Assembly (NCBI GenBank): GCA_001643675.2
Contig: LSRY02000025.1
Span: forward strand, 1,056,001 to 1,120,000
Direction of reading: 5' to 3'
Source: Monocercomonoides exilis
Lineage: Eukaryota; Preaxostyla; Oxymonadida; Polymastigidae
DNA: 64,000 nucleotides
The notes under the pieces were generated by a model. It saw nothing but the letters and a program-made list of their open reading frames with translations, searched no databases and was not told the DNA's origin. The position numbers and the translations under genes were made by a program. Position 1 is the first letter of the stretch. Every line of letters starts with the position of its first letter. Positions 17,889 through 31,382 of this stretch are shown here, piece by piece.

Positions 17889-20800
17889 TCACAACTTCAC
17901 AGAAGACGAGAAAACAGGCGGCGGAGGCGGAGGAGGAGATGTCTTTGTTGGCACAGATGGAGTGGAAGCAGGAGGGATTGGGAGAAGAAGAGAGGAGAAG
18001 TTGTTGGATGAGAATGTTGTGGCAGCAGAGGAAGGAGAGGAGAAGGCAGAAGAAGAAGAAGAAGGAGAGGAGGAGGAGGAGGAGGAAGAAGGAGAAGGAG
18101 AAGAAGAAGAAGACGATGACGATGATGAAGAGTCATAAGAAGATAGTGCGCCAGAAGGAAATGGGGGAGGAGAAGACAAAGAAGGTGAATGAGAAGGACG
18201 AGAAGAGCGAGAAGGTGAATTCACAGGTGTAGTGTGATTGGACGAGGCAGATGATAATGTGGCAGAAGTGGCAGTGGAAGAGCGGTTGTGGAAGACAACA
18301 TTTCGAAGTGTTGATTTTGGCTTGGCGCAGACAAAAGAATTGTTTGGTGGAGTTGTTGAGCCAACAGGAGTGGCAGAGAGAGAAGAAGCAGAAAGAAGAG
18401 GAGAAGAGACGGGAGTGGCTGAGATGGTGGTTGATGAAGAAGAGTCAGATGGAGTTATGACATTGACTTGTGATGAGGAAGAGGAAGAGGAGATTGTTGA
18501 TGAAGAATCTGTTGCGGTTGAAGATGAGTCTGTTGAAGATGTTGCTGATGATTCCACAGTCGTTTGTGTTTCTTGTGTCACAGACAGAGATTGATTTGTG
18601 TCGGTCAATGAAGAAGTGGATGAAGATTCCTGTGAAGTGGACGAGTCTTGTGGCTGCGATGGAGAAGAGGCAGAAGAAGTGGAGGGAGAAAGCGATGGAG
18701 ATGAGGAAGGAGTTGATTGCGCAGCCACTTCGATAGGCGCAGTCTCTGATGACGTGTTACACGGCAGAGAATGCGGCTGAGGGGAAGAGGATGAGGAAGA
18801 AGAAGAAGGGGAAGAAGCTGAAGAAGCTGAAGAAGATGAGGAGGAGGAAGAAGAAGGAGATGATGAAAAAGATGAAGGACAACAAGAAGAAGATGCGAAT
18901 TGTATGTCATTTGCAGCAGCGTCAGGGAAGAGGGGAGGAGGTGGAACAGGAAGCCCCACAAAGACAGGCTCGTCGAAGGCGCTGCATCTTCTCTCTGTTT
19001 TGCCCTCGTTGTCGCTGCTGCTTCTGCTGAATGAGGCACACCCGCTGGAAGGAGTCGAAGAACATTGCATTCCTCCAGCCAGCTCTGCCTCTCCTTTTCT
19101 CTCTTCGCCTTCCTTTGCTGTGTCCTCGTCTTCATCTTCGTCGTCGTCGTCGTCTTCTTCTTGGAGCTGGATCTTTTCTGCCTTCATTGTCTGGATGGCC
19201 TCCTGCACTTTCGACATTGCCTCGCTCTTCTTCTGCTTCTCCCACTCCTCCACATCTTCTGTGTCTTCCACTTTCTCTGTGAAATAGAGCGAAAAGGAGA
19301 AGGTGTCTGAGAAGTGCTTGTGCTTCTTGTCGCTGATGGCTTTGTCTGTGTCTTCCACACCAAAGACAAGCGGGTTGGAGGTGACGAAGTGGGTGTTGAA
19401 CCACACTTGGAACAGTTGCTGTTATGTTGATGATGGAATGGATCGAGAAGGGAATGAATATGAATGTAATGATATATCAGATAAAATAACATAAAAAGAA
19501 ATATATATGCATAATTAAATGAAATGAATATAGTCAAAATGAAAGATATTTTGATGAATAACCTTCTTCTTTTCCATGAATCTGACACAGACATCGCCGT
19601 CAATCAGCACAGATGGCAGAAGGTACTCACAATGTGCCATTCCCATTGGATATCGTGGAAGCTCTTTGACATTCGATTCCAAGTCATACAGAACTTTTGT
19701 GTGGTTCCTGACGATGATATTTGCCTCTGTGAATTAAAAAAAAAAAGTTTTTGATGTTGGGACAATGAATATTTAGAAGAAGAAATGTCAAATAGAAATT
19801 GTGGGGAAATAAAATCAAGTTAATTATATTTCAAATAAATACAAACAAATTTTATATAAAAAAAGAAAGAAAGAAAAAGCATACGCATTCCCTTCCCATT
19901 CCAATCTGGAACATCCGAGACGACAATTTTACTCAAATGGAGCGTTTGATTGAGCTTGACTGTCAGAGGACGAGAAAGCCATCTGTCATAATAAGAAATA
20001 TATCTGCATACAGAAAATAGGATGGTCGATGAGTAATAATAATATAAAATAAATAAGCACAGAGATGTATTGCAAAATGATGAATATTGAAGATTTTATT
20101 AAAAAAAACTGACAAACCTTCTTTGGCATGGGATTGTAACACCTTTATGATTATGTGTTCTATTCAATCCATAAAACATCATGGACTCTTCGGCAGACGG
20201 GCACGTGTGCAAATACAAAAGCAAGCAACATATCATCAATCCTGTACGTCCCTATAAATTTTATATTTATGTGTTAATAATGTAAAAGATTATCATTTTT
20301 CTTCAAAATAAAGTTAAGATCGTTCAAACCTTCCCTGCTTTGCAATGCACAACACATACGTTATCTGGATGAGAGTCCATCCATTCTTTCTGTTACAAAT
20401 TAATAAATTTTATGATTGAAATCAAAAATAAAACTCAAACGCAATCTTTGCAAAATTCATCTATTATTTCAAAAGGAGGAGCATTATGATCAGGAAATTG
20501 ATAACAACCAACTCTCCCATCAAAGTTAGCGTGATCATACTGCCTGTCTGGCTCGCAACATCTTTATTTACAAAAATAAAAAAGTTATGAAATAACTATT
20601 GTGATAAATGCAATGGAGGCAAACAAATTGTAAACGCGGTAATGATCCTTATGGTGATGATTTAGAAACTTCTTAACGTCAGCCATAGAATTGCGGTAAA
20701 GTGATTCAAAACTTTCCGAAGGATAACCCATGGCAATTATACTTTAATAACAAATTTAAAAAACATCATTTGACTGTTCAAACAAAGAAATAACATACCT

Positions 20801-20962
20801 TGGAGTAATATCTAAATGTAATTAAAAAATAGTAATAATTGTGATTCAAAAAATAAAGTAAATGAAAAATCAAGCAATACATGTTAAGTCAAGATCCACT
20901 CCAAGTTCCTTGTCTTCAAAGCGCCTTTTTTTCAAAGATACCAACTTTCGTAAAAAATCCAT
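17889..20962 (-). CDS. PTEN: PTEN phosphatidylinositol-3-phosphatase, 9 exons, 779 aa
   Basis: Exons on the minus strand, from the start: 20962-20881, 20811-20799, 20741-20625, 20561-20441, 20389-20330, 20251-20118, 20003-19885, 19726-19563, 19418-17889; the total is a whole number of codons. The N-terminus (LVSLKKRRFEDKELGVDLDL, then YITPRIIAMGYPSESFE) matches PTEN. The catalytic P-loop HCKAGKGRTG is intact, with Cys127 and Arg133, and is split by an intron after GK. The WPD-type Asp lies in QFPDHNAPP and the TI loop is GVTIPCQRRY. A C2 domain follows to about residue 320, ending FSFSLYFTEKVED. PTEN removes the 3-phosphate from PIP3 at membranes and opposes PI3K signalling. The last exon adds about 460 residues of acidic, poly-Ser and Pro-rich tail, far longer than the human C-tail. 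One exon is only 13 nt. The two neighbouring gene ends are convergent with this one at its 3' side. Confidence 0.95.
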
Positions 20963-21789
20963 TCAATAATGGACAATTGAATCTTTTTTGATAAATGTTG
21001 ATTCAATAAACAAAATCGACAAAAAACAAATAAATTACTATGGACACTGATCAAATCAAAAATCAAGACAAACAACTATTAACCGAATGTTCAGAATTTT
21101 AATTAATTCTAAAAGTTATAAATGCATCATGCTATCTGATTTTGGTGATTATTTTTTTTAAGCACATCGTTTTCGATTTTAAGAGCAAACATGTTTCAAA
21201 CGAAGATTTTGAGGGAAATGAATCATTTAATGCGAATGCTATGTACATTAAAATTCTACTTATTATATTATAGCTATGCGCTTGCACTCTATACTTCAAA
21301 AAACAAATCTACTCAAATAATTAAGTATCTTTATATAATTATTGAAAAATTTGAAAAAGAAGAAAGTTTCTTTTGAGATTTTAGCTTCAATTATATTAAT
21401 ATTAGCAACTAATAGAGGTTGATATATTTTCATTTTCAAAAATGAATGTTTTCGTATTTCATTTGAATATTCTCAGTTTTAAGTAAAATACTTTCGTTTA
21501 TTTGAATAAGCCTAAAACCTGGATAGAATACAGATCATCATTTTATTGATGTAGAAAAAGAATCTTTTCCATTTTTATTCTGCATTCATAGTTTTTTTGT
21601 TGATAAAAAAACCATTCAAAAAAATAACGGGAGTAATTTCACATATTCATTATGATTTCTGAACGGACAAGATCACTTTTGTTTCCAGCACATGAAAGAC
21701 ATTTCTGTTTCAAACAGTCTATTCAAAATTCGAAAACATGTATTACGGGTTGATCTAGCAAATATTTCTTGTGAGACCTGCATTCAAAT
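20963..21789. other. Divergent intergenic region between PTEN and the Ser-rich gene
   Basis: This AT-rich stretch of 827 bp separates two genes read in opposite directions and must hold both promoters. Short open frames such as 21191-21376 have no protein-like features. No repeat or RNA gene is evident. Confidence 0.5.
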
Positions 21790-23768
21790 ATGCCACCGAA
21801 AGTTCATTCAAGCGGAAAGATTCATGAAACCCCAAAGCCAGGATCCCCAAAGCATAGACACCATGCACATCAGGTTAATAAATGCTTAACTATTTAATAT
21901 ATTTAAAATCGAGGATATTATGCGGAATTATTTCGTGCAATTGACATATGTTTAAAAATTTTAGTATGAAGCGGAACGAACTGTGACTGAAGTTCAAGAA
22001 TCTTTGGGTTATCAACCTGTTGGGTCAATAGTATCGCAAGTTGGCAACGAGACGTCTAAGATTGTATGATCTTGTTAAACATGAAGAATTTTATTGATCC
22101 TCAATTGGTATATTTGCTGGAATATCTTTTTAAATTTAGGGAATTGCGGTACATAAAGGATTACAGTCATCTTCTCAGGGAAATGCATATCTTTCAGATG
22201 GTGGGGAGTCGTTGTCGCGCAGACATATGTTCAACTCTCAGCTAAGTAGCGTTGGAGCAAATAATGCAATAAATTCTCCGCCGCCTGGCATTTTCCCTCA
22301 GATTTTGGACATCACTTCACCTGAATACACGTCATCTCTTTCCGAGCATTTTCAAACGGACATTTCTTTCGATTCTTTATCTCAAACGGATCTTCAAGCA
22401 CTTTCACCTCCCATATCTCAGGCATCACAATTTGCACCTCGTGAAATGACTCAATTTCCTCCATTTATTATGTTTTCCTCGAATGAAGGAAAGGATCCAT
22501 CTCTTGGCACTTCAATATCTTTACCATCCACTTCATCGTCCGCAAAAAGCTCGGGATACCCATCATTTCCTGAATTTGACCAAAACCCATATCACATATA
22601 TGCTTCTCCGAACAGCACGCAAGGACGGGAATCTGCGTTTCCATCGCTCTATTTCTCCACTTCAAATGATGAAATAGACAGGATCCAGAAAGACATATCT
22701 CAGCGTGCTCAGAAAGAGCAAGAGAGAAGAGATGATTCAGAGTGGTGCACGTCATTTGGAGAATATTCATTTGACAACTCTCCTACTTCATCTTCTGCTA
22801 CATTTCCACCCATCACCACATCCTCACAGGCTAATGCATCAGCATCTTCATCATTGGCATCTCCTTTATCTGCCTCATCATCATCTTCTTCTTCTTCGAA
22901 TTCGTCATCGTCGTCGTCATCATCATTATCTTCCTCGTCTTCATCTTCTATTCCAGCTCCTTCAACAACACCCAGCAACACTTCACTCACACTCACTGGG
23001 GAGTTTGGCGATGGGACTAATTCATTTCTGTCATCTTCATTCATCTCTCCTCACCAGACGCCAATTTATCTGCCTTATTTTACTTCACCTGACTACCCAG
23101 GCTTCCTGACAGGGCATGTCATGCCATCATCCACACACACAACAGCTGGACAGTCAAGTGAATATCCTCATTCATCGATTCTGTCTGATCTCGATTCATT
23201 GAAGTCAAATGATGTATCTACTGGCTCTTCTTCCTCATCCTCCTCATCTTCTTCTTCTTCTGCATCTTCTTCCTCTTCCTCTTCCTCTTCTTCAGCATCA
23301 TCCTCATCGTCATCTTCTTCTTCTATCTCATCTGCCTCTCCTTCCTCTTCCTCTGCTGCCTCTCGTATGCTGATGATGCTTGCCCCTGGCCTGTCTAACA
23401 CTTCACCTGCCTTGTTCCCCATCTCTCCCTCTTCTTCTCTCTCCCCCACACTTCACTCCTCTCTCCTCTCTCCTCCGCCATCAGCCAACCTCTTCTCCTT
23501 CTCTTCCTCTCCTGACACATCCCCTTCCTCTCATCCTTATCTGAACCCTCCTCTTTCCTCTCAGTCTCCTTCTTCCTCTTCTGCTTCTCTGAATTCTCTC
23601 ACCAATCGTGTGCTCTCTTATCACATGGCTGGCTCCTCCTTCTTGTCTCCTCCTGACTCTTATCCCATCTCTTCTCCTCCTTCCTCATTCATCTTCCCTA
23701 CCTCTGGATCTTTAATATCCCCTTTTAATTCGCCTTCTAATATAACTGCACAACCTTCTTCTTCTCAA

Positions 23769-23800
<32 letters not shown>

Positions 23801-26800
23801 TTCCTCTTCCTCCTCCTCCTCCTCCTCATCGTCATCAACATCTACTCCTTCTTCTTCCACTGCCCTTGTCTCTTCCTCTTCCATCCCTTCTCTTGCCAGT
23901 CTCTCTTCCCTCTCCTCTCCAATGCAGATACCTTCCTCCAACTACCATCAGAACATCATCCTCCACCCTCGCCCTTCTCCTTCCTCTTCTTCTTCTCTCT
24001 CTGCGCTGGCTGATGAGCTGTCTCCTCCGCACAGCCTCATCTCTTCTCCTTCTTCTGCCTCTGCCAGCATCCTCTTCCCGTCCTGCTCCATCCACTCATA
24101 CCCATCTCAGATGTACTCATCTCGTGCATTTGCTACTACTCCTAATTCTTCTTCTTCCTCCTCCTCCTCCTCTTCTTCTTCTTCTTCTATTATGTCCTTG
24201 TCACCATTCACATCACCTGCACACCTCACAAGCTATTCGCCTTCAAATACACCTTCTCCCACTTCTAGTTCCTCTTTATCATTATCATCATCTTCTTCCT
24301 CCTCTTCCTCTTCCTCTTCTTCTTCTTCCAATTCTCTTCTTCCTCTATCTCTTTCTCCCTCTCAGTCATCTTCACTCAATCCATCCACAAGATATCCATC
24401 ATCATCATCATCTTCTTCTTCATTAGATATTCCCACATCCACTCCTCCCTCTGTTCGCCATGTCATCTCTGCCGCTTCTGCTGCTCTGCCTCAAACACAA
24501 CCATCTTCTTCATTGTCATCATCATCATCTTCTTCTTCCTCTTCTGATATATCCAAATCTTCTTTATCTTCTTCTTCCTCTGAGTTATCATCCTCTGCCC
24601 ATATAGATGCATCTCTGATGTCAAATTCTTCGTCTCATTCATCATCCAATTCAACAACAGCAACATCATCTGCATCATCATCTGCATCATCAGCACATGC
24701 CGATAATCTCTTTCCTGCACTCACTTCTACTCCTTCTTCTCTTCGTCGTGGGTTAGCTGCAAGTTCATCATCAACTTCTTCTTCTTCTTCTTCCACCTCC
24801 TCCTCTTCTTCCTCTGATATCGAAGCAAGAATGTCACAGAGAGAGAAAGAGATGATGGATAAGCATGTTGTTGAGGAGGCTAAAGAGAAAGAGAAAGAGA
24901 AAGAATCACAAAAGAAGAAGAGTGAAATGCAGAAGGAGATGGTTGGAGATAAAGATGGCTCATCAAATAAAGAGAAGGCATCAGGAAAAGACAAAGAGAG
25001 AGAGAAAGAGAAAGAGAAAGAAAAGAAGGAGAAAGAGAAAGAGAAAGAAGTGACGAAGAAGAAAGAGATGAGCAGAGAGAAGGAGATAGAGCTAGCAATC
25101 AAAGAAGGGAATGTGAAATATCTGCCGGCAGATGTTGATTTAACGCAGCTCAGCAAGACACAAAGGAAGAAGCTGGAGAAGAATGCCCGATTGAAGGCAA
25201 AAGAGGAGGCATTGAACATCAGCAACCAGAAGGAGAAGGAAGAGAAGGAGAGAGAGAAAGAAAGAGAGAAAGAAAGAGAGAAAGAGAAGGAAAGAGAAAG
25301 AGAGAGAGAAAGAGAAAAGGAAAGGGAAAAATCAAAACAGAAAGAAAAACCACAAAGCAATGAACAGAAAGATAATCAATCAGCCACATCTCAGAAAAAG
25401 CTATCCAAAGGGAAACAACACATTGACATCACAGACAGTATCCAATCACCAGTTATGGTCACACCTCATTCATCATCATCGTCTTCTTCTTCATCCATTA
25501 GCAGATCTCTCATTGGAGACAATGCAAAACCACTTCTGACAGCAGAGTCAGCATTTGCAGTGTCTTCACAGAGCAATCAGCATCAGCAGCAGAACACAGC
25601 CCCCATCTTTGCCCAGTCGCCATCTCATGTGCGCTCGCATGTCTCTTCTCATGCTGCATACATGAGACAATCTGATTCTGCTTCAGATTATTTTTCTTCC
25701 TCTGCTTCTGATTCTGACTCATCTGCTGCTAATAACAGCAATGCATATTCCATCCCATTCAGTTCTGTTGGTTCTGTCAGTTCAATAGGATCATCCAACA
25801 CAGCTATGCCCATTCTCTCCTCAGATGTTCCTTTCTCCTTCCCTTCGCTCACTGCCTCTGCTGCTGCTGCTGCCTCACTCACAGCCAAGCTGCCCTCTGA
25901 TGTGGAGAGGCGCATTCCACCCAATCCTCTCTTGTCTGCTGCACTGTCTGCACAGGAACAGAGGGAGATGATGCAGAGGAGGAGGAGAGGGAATGGAGGA
26001 GGGAATATTATTAATGGAAGTAGCAATGGTGGTAGCAATAGGAGTAATAGCAGGAATGGAGGGGATTCTGATGAAGAGTACATGAATGATGGACTGTTGC
26101 AGGTGGAAGAGCAGAGGATAGGGTTGATGGAGAGGATGGAGAGGATGGGAGAAGGAGAAAGGAATATGATGCAATGGAATAGAGTGCAGAGCTATGCAGA
26201 AGAGAATGATAATGGCAGAGGTGTTGAGATGGGAAAGAGGTATTATTCAGTTCGAATGGGAGAGAGAAATGAAGAAGAAGAGGAGGAAGAAGATGTTGAA
26301 GAGGATGTGGTGGAAGAAGGGGCAGAGGCAGAGAATGTTCGATTTGGAGAGGAAGGACATAAGATGAGAGGAGGACATGAAGGAGAAGATGGCAGAATGG
26401 AAGATGTGTCAGGTGAAGAAGGAGACAGAAGTGAAAGCTGCTCAGCAGAAGAAGCAGAAAATGGAGTTGAAGAGGAGGATGAAGACGAAGAATTGGAAGA
26501 AGAAGAAGATGATGATGATGATGATGATGTGGAAGGAGAAGATGAAGAAGAGGAAATGATGAGTGGATATGAGATGGGCAGAGAGAAGAACCAAGTGTCT
26601 GATCCATCACTTATGCTTCATACTTCTTCATATGACACAATGAATGACTATGGTGATGGCAGTTACGATGGCAATGGTTCTCTTTCTGCTTCTGCCTCTT
26701 CCTCTTCCTCTTCCTCTGTCTCTTCTGTCTCTTCCACAGAAGATCCAGCTGTTGCCATCCACTCCATCCTCTCCTCTCTCATCTCTTCTCTTTCTGTGCC

Positions 26801-29800
26801 TTCTGCCCAGCGCTCAGCCAGCCAGCTGTCTTCTTTCCTTTCTCCTTCAGCTGCTTCTGACGCTGCCCAGCAATCGCTCCTCTCTTCAGCCTCTTCTCTT
26901 TCTTCTGTGTCTTCTCCTCTGTCCTCTTCTGTTTCTTCCTCTTCTTTGTCTTCCTCTCCATTAGACCTCAATTCATTGTCCAACCCTTCCTCTGCTGCTG
27001 CTGCCACTGCCTTCTTCCCCAGTTCTGCCTCTCCTCTCCTTCCATCTGACCTTCTTCATTCACTCGACAGCAACCATCTCCACTTGGATTTAGACCACTC
27101 TCTCATCGAGAACATCCTCAAACTCACCAGCCAGTCATCTGCTGCTGCGGCTGCTGCTGCCATTTCTTATGCCTCGCTGTCATCGAATGCTGTTGGTACT
27201 TCTTCTTCTGATATTTCTTCTTCATCATCTTCATCATCTTCATCATCATCATCTTCTTCTTCTACTTCACCCAGTGTTCAGCAAGCCATTCAGCAGCATC
27301 AGTATCAGCAGTCTCCTGTCATCTACTCATCACAATCTGTCCCCACACCCACAATCACCCCTCCTCCTCCCACAATCAAACAGAACCCATCTAATTCTGC
27401 TCTATCATCTATTTCATCATCAATTTCATCATCATCATCTTCTTCTTCTTCTCTTAATGAACAGCCAGCCGTCATCATCAGCCAGCCACCAAAACCCAAC
27501 CAGCAGCCTCTCTTTGCACATCATCCACCTCTCCTCCAGCTGCCCCACACTCTCATCCAGCAGAAACAAGAGCCCTTATTCTCTCAGCCTCCTTCTGCCT
27601 CTTCCTCTACTGGTTCTACTCTTTCACCTTCCATTTCGTATTTCGCTCCTTCGCTGGCTTCTTCCCCGTCTCCTGTACCTTCTCCTTCTGGAACAAATTC
27701 ATCATCATCATCATCATCATCATCATCTGCTTCTTCTTCCTCCTCTTCCTCCTCCTTCTCCTCCCAGCCCACCACTCCTTCCTCACACACCACTCTTCCT
27801 CTTCTGTCTGCCCCTACTCAGAGAACAGTCCATTTCTCTCTCCATCCAACACACCCTTCTTATTCACTCACCACCCCCACGACTTCATCCCATTCGAATG
27901 CTACCACTCCTTCTGTCTCTTCTTCTTCCTCTTCCTCATCATCATCTTCTTCTTCTTCCTCTGTTACTCCTCCTCAATCCCCCAAACTAAACTCCTCATC
28001 CTATTCATCTTCTTCCTCTTCTTCCTCAACTTCTCCTCTCTTCTCCACCTCCACTCCATCCATGTCCTCTTCCTCCTCCTCCTCTTCTTCTTCTTCTTCT
28101 TCCTCTTCTTCTGCCTCTCTCCTTCCCAATCCTGCTCCTCCTCCACGTGTCTCTGGAAGAGTGCTTCAGCCTCGTCATTCACCCCAGCTGCCTCTTCCTC
28201 TCCCTCTCCCTCTTCCTTCCTCTTCTCCAACTACTTCTCCTTCTGTTGGCTATGGCTCTTCTGCTCTGACTTCATATGCTGGTCAGTCTGCTTCATCATC
28301 ATCATCATCTTCTTCTTCTTCTTCTTCTGGTTCTTTAAATTCTTCTTCGAATATCTCATCTTCCTCTTCATCATCTTCATCTTCCTCTTCTTCCTCTTCA
28401 TCGACTGTTATTTCACACAGAACACAACTGTCTCCTCTGTTTGAACATCCACCCCCACTCATTGGAGGAGCCTTATTCCCATCACAAAACTCATCTTTCT
28501 CTTCATCCTCTTCTTCTTCATATCCTTCTTCATCTTCTCAATCATCATCTTCTTCTTCCTCTTCTTCTTCTTCTTCTTCCTCCATCACAACCACCACACC
28601 CATCCTTGGCAATACAAGCAATGGATCCATCCAACTTCCATTGTATCCTTCTTCTGAGAGTGCAAATACATCAGCTGCTCCTTCACTGATATCTTTAGGC
28701 TCATTTCCTGCCCTTCCTTCTTCTTCCTCCTCCTCCTCCTCTTCTTCTTCTTCTTCTTCTCATCAGAAACATTCATCATCATCATCTTCTTCTTCTTCTG
28801 GTTCATCCTCCTCCTCCTCCTCCTCTTCTGCCTCTTCCTCTCATTCCTCATCTAATTCAGCTGGATCTTCTTCTCATCAGCCTTCAACAACAATCTCTTT
28901 GTTTTCATCATCATCCAACCATTCTGCTTCCAGAAAGGCTTCAAAAACACCTCCTCCTCAATCATCTTCCTCTTCTTCCTCTTCTCAAAGTTTGCTTTCT
29001 CCTTCCATTCTGTCATCAACTTCTTCTTCTTCTTCTGCCTCATCCTCATCATCTTCATCCTCCTCTTCCTCTTCTTTTGCTTCAAACACTCCACAAGCAT
29101 CCTCACGTCCATTGCTTCCTCTGCCATGCAGTCATTCAATCAGACAACCCTTCCCTCTCCTCTCTCTTTCTTCTTCTTCCTCTTCCTCTTCCTCTTCCTC
29201 TTCTAATTCATCTAACTCTTTCTCATCATCATCATCTTCTTCTTCTTCTTCTTCAATGACCAAATCACCACCAACAGAATCGCTCCACTATTCCTCCTCT
29301 CCTTCCTCTCCAACCTCTCCCTCTTCCTCTTCCTCCTCCTCTTCCTCTCCTTCCTCTTCTGTTCTCTCCTCTCTCTCTTCTCATACTTCTCACTCATCCC
29401 ATTCATCTCATACATCATCCACAGCCACCACTCCACCTGACTCATCTCCTGCTGTTGTCCATCCTTCCCTCAGACACTCTCTTCTGCCCACGCCTCCCTC
29501 ATACGCCAGCTTAGCCCACCTCCACCAGCGCATCCCTCTCCCTATGAACTCTTCTGCTTCTCCTGCTTCTTCTTCTGTTTCTTCTTCTTCTTCTTCTTCA
29601 AATACTTCTCCACCTTCTAATTCATCACCATCTGACTATTCTTCTTCTTCTTCTTCCTCTTCTTCTTCATTGCAGCAGAATGCCAATCACATAGCAAAAC
29701 GAGCACAATCTCCATCCTCATTCATATCTTCCACTGCTCCTCTTCTGCCATCTCCTCCACAATCTTCTATTTCTCCTCCTTCTATTTCTCTTCCTGCTTC

Positions 29801-30164
29801 ATCAACTTCATCCTCCTCCTCTTCTTCTTCCTCCTCCTCTTCCTCTTTGAATTCCAAAAGCAAGCTTGCTAATGCTTCTTTGATTAATCCATTGGGACCA
29901 ACTGGCCCATCACAATCATCATCATCTGCTTCTTCTTCCTCCTCCACTTCTTCTTCCTCTTCTTCCTCTTCCTCTTCCTCTTCTGTAAGTTCTGCTGATT
30001 CCAACAATCTTCAGATGATATCGTCATTAGCACTTTCATTGGCGATGTCATCAGTTGGAGAGGATGTGCCCAATGAAGGAGAGTCAAAGACATCGAGAAA
30101 GAAGAGATTGAAGATGGAGAGAGAGAAGGAGAAGGAGAAGGAGAAGGAAAGAGAAAAGGAAAAG

Positions 30165-30202
<38 letters not shown>

Positions 30203-31034
30203 GAAAGAGAAGGAAAAAGAGAAAAAGAAGGAGAAAGCGAAAGAAGACGATGAAGCAAAGGCACATGCAACCAAAGAGAAAGAGAAGGAGAAGGAGAATA
30301 CAAAGAAAGAGAAAGAATCACAAGTTGCAACACAGACAACTAAGAAATCTGGAAAGGACAAAGAAAGAGAAAGAGAAAGAGAAAGAGAAAGAGAGAAAGA
30401 AAAAGAAAAGGAAAAGCCCAAATCAAAGGAAGCATCAAGAACAGCACAGAATGTGACTACAGAAAGAAGTGAGAGAGCAGGACCATCAACAGAAGGGAAA
30501 GGGAAAGGGAAAGCGTCTCACTCACAACAGCAGACAGAGCAGAAAGAGGCAAAAGAGGCAAAAGAGACGAAAGCGACAAAGAAGAAGGCCAATGCAGAGG
30601 AAGCATCGAATGCTCTGCTGTCTGATATTCCCTGGGAGAAGAGTCTGGGAGAGATATACTCAGACGCCTCTCTTCTGCAGACACTCTCTTCTCAACAGCA
30701 ACAGCAGCAACAGCAACAACAACAACAACAACAACAAAAGCAGCAGAAGAAGAAGATCCCTTCATCTTCACAGAGCACATCCACTGCACCTGAATCTCTG
30801 GTCTCTTCTGCTTCGAATGCAGCTGGGCAGAATGAGAAGACAGCACAGCAGACTCATCAGACAGCAAAGGGAGCAGCAGCGTCGCTGTTGCCTCAGCAGA
30901 AGGAGAAAGGAGAAAAGAAAGAGGAGAAGAAGAAGGAGGCGAATGATGATGAAAAAGCGAAAAAAAAGAAGCCTGTGCCTTCAACGCCGAAGAAGCAAGC
31001 TGCCCAGAAGAAAGCAACTAAATCAAAGAAATAA
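21790..31034 (+). CDS. Giant Ser-rich low-complexity protein, 3 exons, 3025 aa
   Basis: Exons 21790-21873, 21965-22063 and 22140-31034 join in frame. The ATG at 21790 gives a basic N-terminus (PPKVHSSGKIHETPKPGSPK), followed by a less repetitive stretch around ESLGYQPVGSIVSQVG. I recognise no known domain. Most of the protein consists of poly-Ser tracts broken by Pro/Thr-rich segments. Distinct islands stand out: a Lys/Glu block about 961-1138 containing the non-repetitive segment VKYLPADVDLTQLSKTQRKK (near 1055), an acidic block about 1437-1545, a second KE/RE block about 2715-2825, a short island WEKSLGEIYSDASLLQTL just before a poly-Gln run (about 2913), and a Lys-rich end. No signal peptide or membrane segment is seen. 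Charged coiled or extended KE helices alternating with Ser tracts suggest a disordered scaffold or a heavily phosphorylated protein, but that is inference. Ser is encoded almost only by TCN codons. Confidence 0.8.
30693..30740 (+). repeat. CAA/CAG repeat encoding poly-Gln
   Basis: About sixteen consecutive Gln codons, CAA mixed with CAG and ending in a run of CAA, sit near the C-terminus of the giant Ser-rich protein, directly after the non-repetitive island SDASLLQTLSS. It shows that CAA and CAG are the Gln codons in this genome. Confidence 0.9.
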
Positions 31035-31382
31035 GCATTTGAACGCTCCATTTCTTCAAATGCTTGTTTCTTTTATTTGTCTTTGAAATTTATTTTTTTA
31101 TGAATTTTTTTCGAGCTTATCACACTCAAATTAGCATCAAACATTTTTGTCCATGTAATTAAAAATTGAAATGTATTTGCATATAAAAAAGAGAACATCA
31201 TTGTTTTCTTCGTGTTAAGTGACGTTGTGGCTTTGTAGTATTTTTTTAAAAAAAAAATAAAAATGTGAAAGTTGCTTGGACACTGAATCAGGAAGAGTTT
31301 TAAACTTATTAAGGATAAGATCAAAGTTTGAATTATTAAACCGTCTTCTCTCTGCGTAGAAGGCGCAACACAATATTTATAG

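Noticed and set aside
22709-30421. Many long frames rich in Leu/His or in Glu/Asp on both strands across the Ser-rich gene
   Set aside because: They are alternative readings of TCN repeats (CTT/CTC gives Leu, the reverse strand GAA/GAG gives Glu) and have no independent features.
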